Below, in pieces: positions 59,112 to 64,000 of a stretch of DNA of 64,000 nucleotides. The position numbers and the translations under genes are program-made. Position 1 is the stretch's first letter. Every line of letters starts with the position of its first letter. Origin of the DNA: Demequina zhanjiangensis (GTDB lineage Bacteria > Actinomycetota > Actinomycetes > Actinomycetales > Demequinaceae). The notes under the pieces are model-generated. The model saw only the letters and a list, made by a program, of their open reading frames with translations. It had not been told where the DNA came from and searched no databases. The stretch is taken from contig NZ_JAUHPV010000007.1 in the NCBI RefSeq assembly GCF_030418315.1, positions 1 through 64,000 on the forward strand, in the 5' to 3' direction.

Positions 59112-60682
59112 GCTTGACTCAGATGGAGCTGCGGCCCGCACACGCGGAGCCGGTCAGCGTCGCACGCGTCGCGGCGAGGCTCGGCGTGGACGTGCCCGCC
59201 GACGTCGCCGCTCTGCAGGTGACGGGAGCGACCGTCGACTCGCGCGAGGTACGCGCGGGGGACCTCTTCGGCGCCTTCCCCGGTTTCAAGGTCCACGGCG
59301 CGCGCTTCGGCGCGCAGGTCTCCGGCTCAGGGGCGGTCGCCGTCCTCACGGATGCGGAGGGTGCGGAGATCCTCCGTACCGACGGGGTGGACCTGCCCGT
59401 CATCGTCGTGGACGACGCGCGTGCGGCCATGGGCGAGGCCGCGGCGCTCATCTACGGAGACCCGTCCAAGGACATGGCCTTCGTCGGCGTCACCGGCACC
59501 AACGGGAAGACGACCACCAGCTACTTCATCGAGTCGGCGCTGAAGAGGGTGCACGCGCGCACGGGCATCATGGGCACCGTCGAGCTGCGGATCGGCGACG
59601 AGGCGATCGAGAGCCCGCGCACCACGGTCGAGTCGCCCGTGCTGCATGGCCTGCTGGCGCGCATGCGCGAGGAGGGCGTGACCTCCGCCGTGACAGAGGT
59701 GAGCTCGCATGCGGCCGCGCTGGACAGGATCGCGGGTGTGGAGTTCTCGGTCGCCGTCTTCACGAATCTCCAGTGGGACCACCTCGACTTCCACAAGACG
59801 ATGGACGGCTACCTGGACGCGAAGGGCAGACTGTTCGAGCCCGGGCGCGCGCGCCGTGGCGTGATCAACGTCGACGACGAGTGGGGCCGCAAGCTGGCCG
59901 CACGCGTCGAGATCCCGTGCGAGCGGGTCTCCACCCGTCCGGAGGCGCCTCAGGAGGCCGAGTGGATCGTCACGTGGGCCGATGTCGGCCTGGACGGCGT
60001 CGGCTCGCGCTTCACGTTCACGGACCCGCAGGGAGTCCAGCATCACGCGGAGAGCCCTCTGCCAGGGCTCGTCAACGTGAGCAATGCGATGGTCGCGATC
60101 GTGGCCGCCCACGCGGCGGGCGTGCCGCTCGCTGAGGCGATCGCCGGTGTCGCGGGCGGGCACGAGGTGCCGGGACGGATGGAGCGCGTGATCGAGCGCA
60201 GCGACGTGGATCCGCTCGCGATCGTCGACTATGCGCACACGCCTGACGCGCTCACGCTCGCGCTCGAGGGCGTCCGCCCGATCACCCCGGGCCGTCTGAT
60301 CTTGATCTTCGGCTCCGACGGTGATCGCGACCAGGGCAAGCGGCCGGTGATGGGCGAGATCGCGGCGACGCTCGCCGACGTCATCGTGCTGACGGACGAG
60401 AACCCTCGCTCCGAGGAGCCGGCCGCCATCCGCGCCGCCATCCGCGAGGGGATCCAGAAGGTGCGTCCTGAGCTTCACGACGTGCACGAGGTGGAGCCCC
60501 GCGTCGCGGCGGTCGAGTACGGCCTCCGGCTCGGACGGCCGGGCGACACCGTCATCGTCACGGGCAAGGGCCACGAGCCGACCCAGGAGATCGCAGGAGT
60601 GTTCCACCGGTACAACGACAGGGACGCCTACCTTGCGGCCCACGCCAGGATCGTCGCCGAGCGGAAGGCGGAGCAGCAGTGA
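59108..60682 (+). CDS. murE: UDP-MurNAc-tripeptide synthetase MurE
   Basis: 524 aa. Adds the third residue of the cell-wall stem peptide. ATP loop GVTGTNGKTTT (about 126-136); the carbamylated-lysine helix and VTEVSSHAAALDRI in the middle domain. The third-residue motif is DENPR (TDENPRSEEP) rather than the DNPR preceded by Asp seen in diaminopimelate enzymes. N-P-R is retained, so meso-diaminopimelate, or a related diamine, is possible. It overlaps murF by 4 nt. Confidence 0.95.
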   Translation: MSLTQMELRPAHAEPVSVARVAARLGVDVPADVAALQVTGATVDSREVRAGDLFGAFPGFKVHGARFGAQVSGSGAVAVLTDAEGAEILRTDGVDLPVIVVDDARAAMGEAAALIYGDPSKDMAFVGVTGTNGKTTTSYFIESALKRVHARTGIMGTVELRIGDEAIESPRTTVESPVLHGLLARMREEGVTSAVTEVSSHAAALDRIAGVEFSVAVFTNLQWDHLDFHKTMDGYLDAKGRLFEPGRARRGVINVDDEWGRKLAARVEIPCERVSTRPEAPQEAEWIVTWADVGLDGVGSRFTFTDPQGVQHHAESPLPGLVNVSNAMVAIVAAHAAGVPLAEAIAGVAGGHEVPGRMERVIERSDVDPLAIVDYAHTPDALTLALEGVRPITPGRLILIFGSDGDRDQGKRPVMGEIAATLADVIVLTDENPRSEEPAAIRAAIREGIQKVRPELHDVHEVEPRVAAVEYGLRLGRPGDTVIVTGKGHEPTQEIAGVFHRYNDRDAYLAAHARIVAERKAEQQ

Positions 60683-62085
60683 GGCCCGTGACAGCGCAGT
60701 GGGTCGCGAACGCCGTCGGGGGAGAGCTCGTGGCGGAGGTCGACACGAGGATCACCTCGGTCGAGAAGGACACGCGCCAGATCACACACGGTGCGCTGTA
60801 CGCGGCATTCATCGGAGAGCGGGTGGACGGGCACGACTATGTGGCCGACGCCGTGGAGGCAGGCGCAGTCGTGAGCCTGGTCTCACGTCCGGTGGCAGCG
60901 CCGCACATCCTGGTGGACGACGTCCAGACGGCGCTCGGGGCGCTCGCACGCGCCTACCTCGCGCTCCTGCGCGCCGAGGGCGACCTCACCGTCGTGGGTA
61001 TCACTGGCTCCAACGGCAAGACCTCCACCAAGGACCTGCTGGCGCAGATCCTGCCCGACGTGGTCGCGCCCGTCGGCAGCTACAACAACGAGATCGGCCT
61101 GCCGCTCACGGTGCTTCGTGCCGACGACTCGACGCGCCACCTCGTGCTTGAGATGGGGGCGAGCGCCCCTGGCGACCTCTCCTATCTCACCCGCATCGCC
61201 CCGCTCGACATCGCAGTCGTCCTCACCGTCGGCACGGCGCACCTGGGCGGCTACGGGTCGCCCGACGCGCTCGCGGAGGAGAAGGCGTCCCTGCTCGACG
61301 GGCTCGTTCCCGGAGGCACTGCGATCCTCAATGCAGACGACCCGCGGGTGCTGTCCATGGCGAGCCGTGCGTCGCTCGGCGAGGACGGCCGTCGGGTGCG
61401 CCTGTTCGGACTTGAAGGGCAGGGCCCCTCGCTCGACCTCGCCGCCGTCGGGCTCGAGCTCGATCACGGCCGGGCCCGTTTCACGCTGCGCGCCTCGGAT
61501 CCTGAGCTCGGCGGGCCCGAGCTCACGTTGAGGCTCATCGGCGCGCACCATGCCACGAACGCTCTCGCGGCCGCCTCCGTCGCCTCGGTCTGCGGCATGC
61601 CGCTCGACCAGATCGCGTCCTTGCTCGAGGCCGCGGGCCCGCTGAGCCCTCACCGCATGGCGCTGACGGAGCGGGCCGACGGGGTGCGGATCCTCGACGA
61701 CGCCTACAACGCGAGCCCCGAGTCGATGAGGGCAGCGCTGCGCGCGCTCAAGGAGGTCGCGCAGGGCGGACGCTCGATCGCCGTGGTGGGCGAGATGCGC
61801 GAGATGGGCGAGGCCTCTGTCGCGGCCCACGAGGAGATCGGGCTCGACGCGGTGCGCCTGCGCCTGGACCACCTGCTGGTGGTCGGTGAAGGTGCTCGTC
61901 CCGCCTACGTGTCCGCGGTGCGCGAGGGCTCCTGGGGCGATGAGGCCGGCTACGCCGCTACGATTGACGAGGCGCGCGCGGTGCTCGCAGAGATGCTGAG
62001 GCCGGGGGACACCGTGCTGGTGAAGGCTTCGCAGGGCTCCGGCCTGTGGAGGCTCGCCGACGACCTTCTGGAGGAGAGTGCATGA
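60679..62085 (+). CDS. murF: UDP-MurNAc-pentapeptide synthetase MurF
   Basis: 468 aa. Joins D-Ala-D-Ala to the tripeptide. ATP loop GITGSNGKTSTKDL (about 108-121), NNEIGLPLTVLRA and LVLEMGASAPGDL in the centre, and DDAYNASPESMRAALRAL in the last domain. GTG start overlapping the murE stop. The stop overlaps the mraY start. Confidence 0.96.
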   Translation: MRPVTAQWVANAVGGELVAEVDTRITSVEKDTRQITHGALYAAFIGERVDGHDYVADAVEAGAVVSLVSRPVAAPHILVDDVQTALGALARAYLALLRAEGDLTVVGITGSNGKTSTKDLLAQILPDVVAPVGSYNNEIGLPLTVLRADDSTRHLVLEMGASAPGDLSYLTRIAPLDIAVVLTVGTAHLGGYGSPDALAEEKASLLDGLVPGGTAILNADDPRVLSMASRASLGEDGRRVRLFGLEGQGPSLDLAAVGLELDHGRARFTLRASDPELGGPELTLRLIGAHHATNALAAASVASVCGMPLDQIASLLEAAGPLSPHRMALTERADGVRILDDAYNASPESMRAALRALKEVAQGGRSIAVVGEMREMGEASVAAHEEIGLDAVRLRLDHLLVVGEGARPAYVSAVREGSWGDEAGYAATIDEARAVLAEMLRPGDTVLVKASQGSGLWRLADDLLEESA

Positions 62086-63167
62086 GGGCGGTAGTCGCCG
62101 CAGGCGGGCTCGCGCTGCTGGTATCCCTCCTGGGGACGCCGCTGTTCATCCGCTACCTGACCAGACGCGCGTACGGGCAGTTCATCCGTCAGGACGGACC
62201 TGCCTCGCACCATGTGAAGCGCGGTACGCCCACCATGGGTGGCGTCGTCATCATCCTCGCGACGCTGCTGGGCTGGCTCGGCGGCAACGCCTTCATCGGG
62301 CGCGCGCCTGACGCCTCCTCGATGCTGGTCGTGTTCCTCCTGGTGGGCCTCGGCTTCGTCGGCTTCCTGGACGACGCGATCAAGATCTCGCAGGAGCGCT
62401 CGCTCGGTCTGCGCGCCAGGTGGAAGATCCTGGGCCAGGGCGTCGTCGGCATCGCCTTCGCCGTCATGGTGCTCCAGTTCCCCAACGCCCAGGGGATCAC
62501 GCCTGCCTCGACCGCGATCTCCTTCCTGCGCGACACATCGATCGACCTGGCGATCCTGGGTCCCGCCCTGTCGGTCATCGCCTTCGTCATCTGGGCGAAC
62601 TTCCTCATCACCGCCTGGTCGAACGCGGTGAACCTCACCGACGGTCTCGACGGACTTGCGACCGGCGCGTCCCTGATCTTCTTCGGCTCGTACGTGATCG
62701 TCGCGATCTGGCAGCTCCAGCAGAACTGCCGCCTCAGCGATGACAGCACGCTCTGCTACGAGGTACGCGACCCGCTAGACCTCGCGATCCTCGCCTCGGC
62801 CATCGCGGGCGCCTGCTTCGGCTTCCTGTGGTGGAACACCTCGCCTGCACGCATCTTCATGGGCGACACCGGCTCGCTCGCGCTGGGTGGCGCGATCGCG
62901 GGCATCACGATCGTCTCGCGGACCGAGTTCCTGGGCCTCATCATCGGCGGGCTCTTCGTCATCGTGGTCCTCTCGTCCGTGCTGCAGATCGGCTGGTTCA
63001 AGATCAGCGGAGGCAAACGCATCTTCAAGATGGCGCCGCTCCACCACCACTTCGAGCTGATGGGGTGGAACGAGGTCACGATCGTGGTCAGGTTCTGGAT
63101 CATCGCGGGCCTGTGCGCCGCGATCGGCGTGGGCATCTTCTACGCCGAATGGGTGGCGAGCCTGTGA
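62082..63167 (+). CDS. mraY: Phospho-MurNAc-pentapeptide transferase MraY
   Basis: 361 aa, ten membrane helices. Makes lipid I from UDP-MurNAc-pentapeptide and undecaprenyl phosphate. Active-site parts are FLDDAIK (about 99-105), NLTDGLDGLA, and PARIFMGDTGSLALGG, with HHHFE late in the chain. The ATG overlaps the murF stop (ATGA) with GGAGGAG upstream; a longer in-frame start lies inside murF. Confidence 0.97.
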   Translation: MRAVVAAGGLALLVSLLGTPLFIRYLTRRAYGQFIRQDGPASHHVKRGTPTMGGVVIILATLLGWLGGNAFIGRAPDASSMLVVFLLVGLGFVGFLDDAIKISQERSLGLRARWKILGQGVVGIAFAVMVLQFPNAQGITPASTAISFLRDTSIDLAILGPALSVIAFVIWANFLITAWSNAVNLTDGLDGLATGASLIFFGSYVIVAIWQLQQNCRLSDDSTLCYEVRDPLDLAILASAIAGACFGFLWWNTSPARIFMGDTGSLALGGAIAGITIVSRTEFLGLIIGGLFVIVVLSSVLQIGWFKISGGKRIFKMAPLHHHFELMGWNEVTIVVRFWIIAGLCAAIGVGIFYAEWVASL

Positions 63168-64000
63168 GCATCGCCGGCCTGAGGGTGCTGATCCTCGGCG
63201 TCGGCGTCGCGGGGACGTCGGCGTTGCGCGCGTGCCGTGAGGACGGCGCCCACGCGGTGACGGTCGATGCGAACGGCAAGGCCGATCACCGCGACGTATC
63301 CGAGCTGGATCTCGCCGAGTTCGACGTCGTGATGGCCTCCGCCGCCTTCGCGCCGCACTCGTCGGCGATCGTGGCCTGCCAGGAGGCGGGCCTGCCGATC
63401 TGGTCCGAGATGGAGTTCGCCTGGCGAGTGCGCAGGGAGGGCGTCCCGTGGGTGCTGGTGACCGGCACGAACGGCAAGACCACCACCACGCAGATGGTGG
63501 GCGCGATCGCCGAGGCCGGCGGCATGGATGTGGCCGTGTGCGGCAACATGGGCATCCCCGTGATCACCGCAGGACGCGAGGAGCACGACCTCGTCGCCGT
63601 GGAGATCGCCAGCCTCCAGCTCCACTTCACGGAGACGCTCTCGCCGCACGCGGCGGTGTGCCTCAACGCCGACGACGACCACACCGACTGGCACGGCACC
63701 CTCGAGGCGTACCGGGAGGCGAAGGCCCGCGTGTACCGCCACGTGCAGGTCGCATGCGTCTATCCCGCGGCCGACGCGCTCGTGGAGTCGATGGTCGAGG
63801 AGGCCGAGGTCGTCGAGGGGTGCCGCGCAGTGGGCGTCGCGCTCGGATCGCCTGCGCCCTCCCAGCTCGGGGTCGTCGAGGGCATCCTCGCCGATCGTGC
63901 CTTCGTGGCCGACCGACGCCGCGAGGCGGCGGAGCTGGGGCACGTCTCCGACCTCGCGCACCTCGTCGCCGGCAGCGTGCCGCCGTACCTCGTGACCAAC
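63164..64000 (+). CDS. murD: UDP-MurNAc-L-alanine--D-glutamate ligase MurD, cut by window end
   Basis: The first 279 codons are present. Adds D-Glu to the stem peptide. The N-terminal domain opens with MSIAGLRVLILGVGVAGTSA, and the ATP loop is VTGTNGKTTTTQM (about 98-110). EIASLQLHFTETLSPHAAVC is the typical central segment. GTG start, 4-nt overlap with mraY. The C-terminal domain lies beyond the window. Confidence 0.95.
   Translation, partial: MSIAGLRVLILGVGVAGTSALRACREDGAHAVTVDANGKADHRDVSELDLAEFDVVMASAAFAPHSSAIVACQEAGLPIWSEMEFAWRVRREGVPWVLVTGTNGKTTTTQMVGAIAEAGGMDVAVCGNMGIPVITAGREEHDLVAVEIASLQLHFTETLSPHAAVCLNADDDHTDWHGTLEAYREAKARVYRHVQVACVYPAADALVESMVEEAEVVEGCRAVGVALGSPAPSQLGVVEGILADRAFVADRRREAAELGHVSDLAHLVAGSVPPYLVTN

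Overview
The window is about 64 kb of very GC-rich DNA. Gene order, family membership and initiation signals point to a Gram-positive actinobacterium of the order Micrococcales, of a Cellulomonas/Demequina-like type. The genus cannot be fixed from sequence reading alone. Markers are a recA-recX-rny-miaB-miaA-dapF run preceded by pgsA-cinA-clgR-DUF3046, a mraZ-rsmH-ftsL-ftsI-murE-murF-mraY-murD division cluster, DUF3040, both RNase J and RNase Y, SOS boxes of the GAAC-N4-GTTC type, and many leaderless genes whose -10 hexamer (TAnnnT) lies 6-9 nt before the start codon.

Layout. 1-62 is a suspicious C/G homopolymer. 88-1799 holds two glutamate-type ABC permeases. 1800-2302 is a repeat-rich intergenic region ending in the rpsO promoter. 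2303-17644 is housekeeping: rpsO, pnp, an M16 peptidase, dapB, a TPR membrane protein, acetyltransferases, a ZIP transporter, azlCD, dfrA-thyA, dapA, rnj and ftsK. 17629-19890 is a PAS-PAS-GGDEF-EAL protein.

19887-27291 is the main accessory region. It looks like an inducible shikimate/3-dehydroshikimate catabolic island: a TRAP transporter (dctQ, dctM, dctP), an NAD-type quinate/shikimate dehydrogenase, a phosphotriesterase-like hydrolase, a TetR regulator, and a divergent two-domain 3-dehydroshikimate dehydratase (TIM barrel plus HPPD-like domain). Two TGTACC-N4-GGTACA operators sit between the divergent arms. The expected product is protocatechuate, but no ring-cleavage genes are in the window.

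27301-48858 contains a CapA-like phosphoesterase, the pgsA-to-dapF run, hflX, dinG, the lexA/LysM SOS divergon, nrdR, serA, a matrixin-like protease, a HelD-type helicase and a PAC2 protein. recX is easily missed because it has no ATG, GTG or TTG start and seems to begin at a CTG overlapping the recA stop. 49050-55080 holds a cold-shock protein, a spermidine-synthase-like methyltransferase, DUF3040 and a moxR-DUF58-transglutaminase operon. 55280 to the right edge is the division/cell-wall cluster, with murD cut by the window end.

No tRNA, rRNA, CRISPR array, insertion sequence or prophage was recognised. Most long antisense open frames are GC-bias shadows of real genes.
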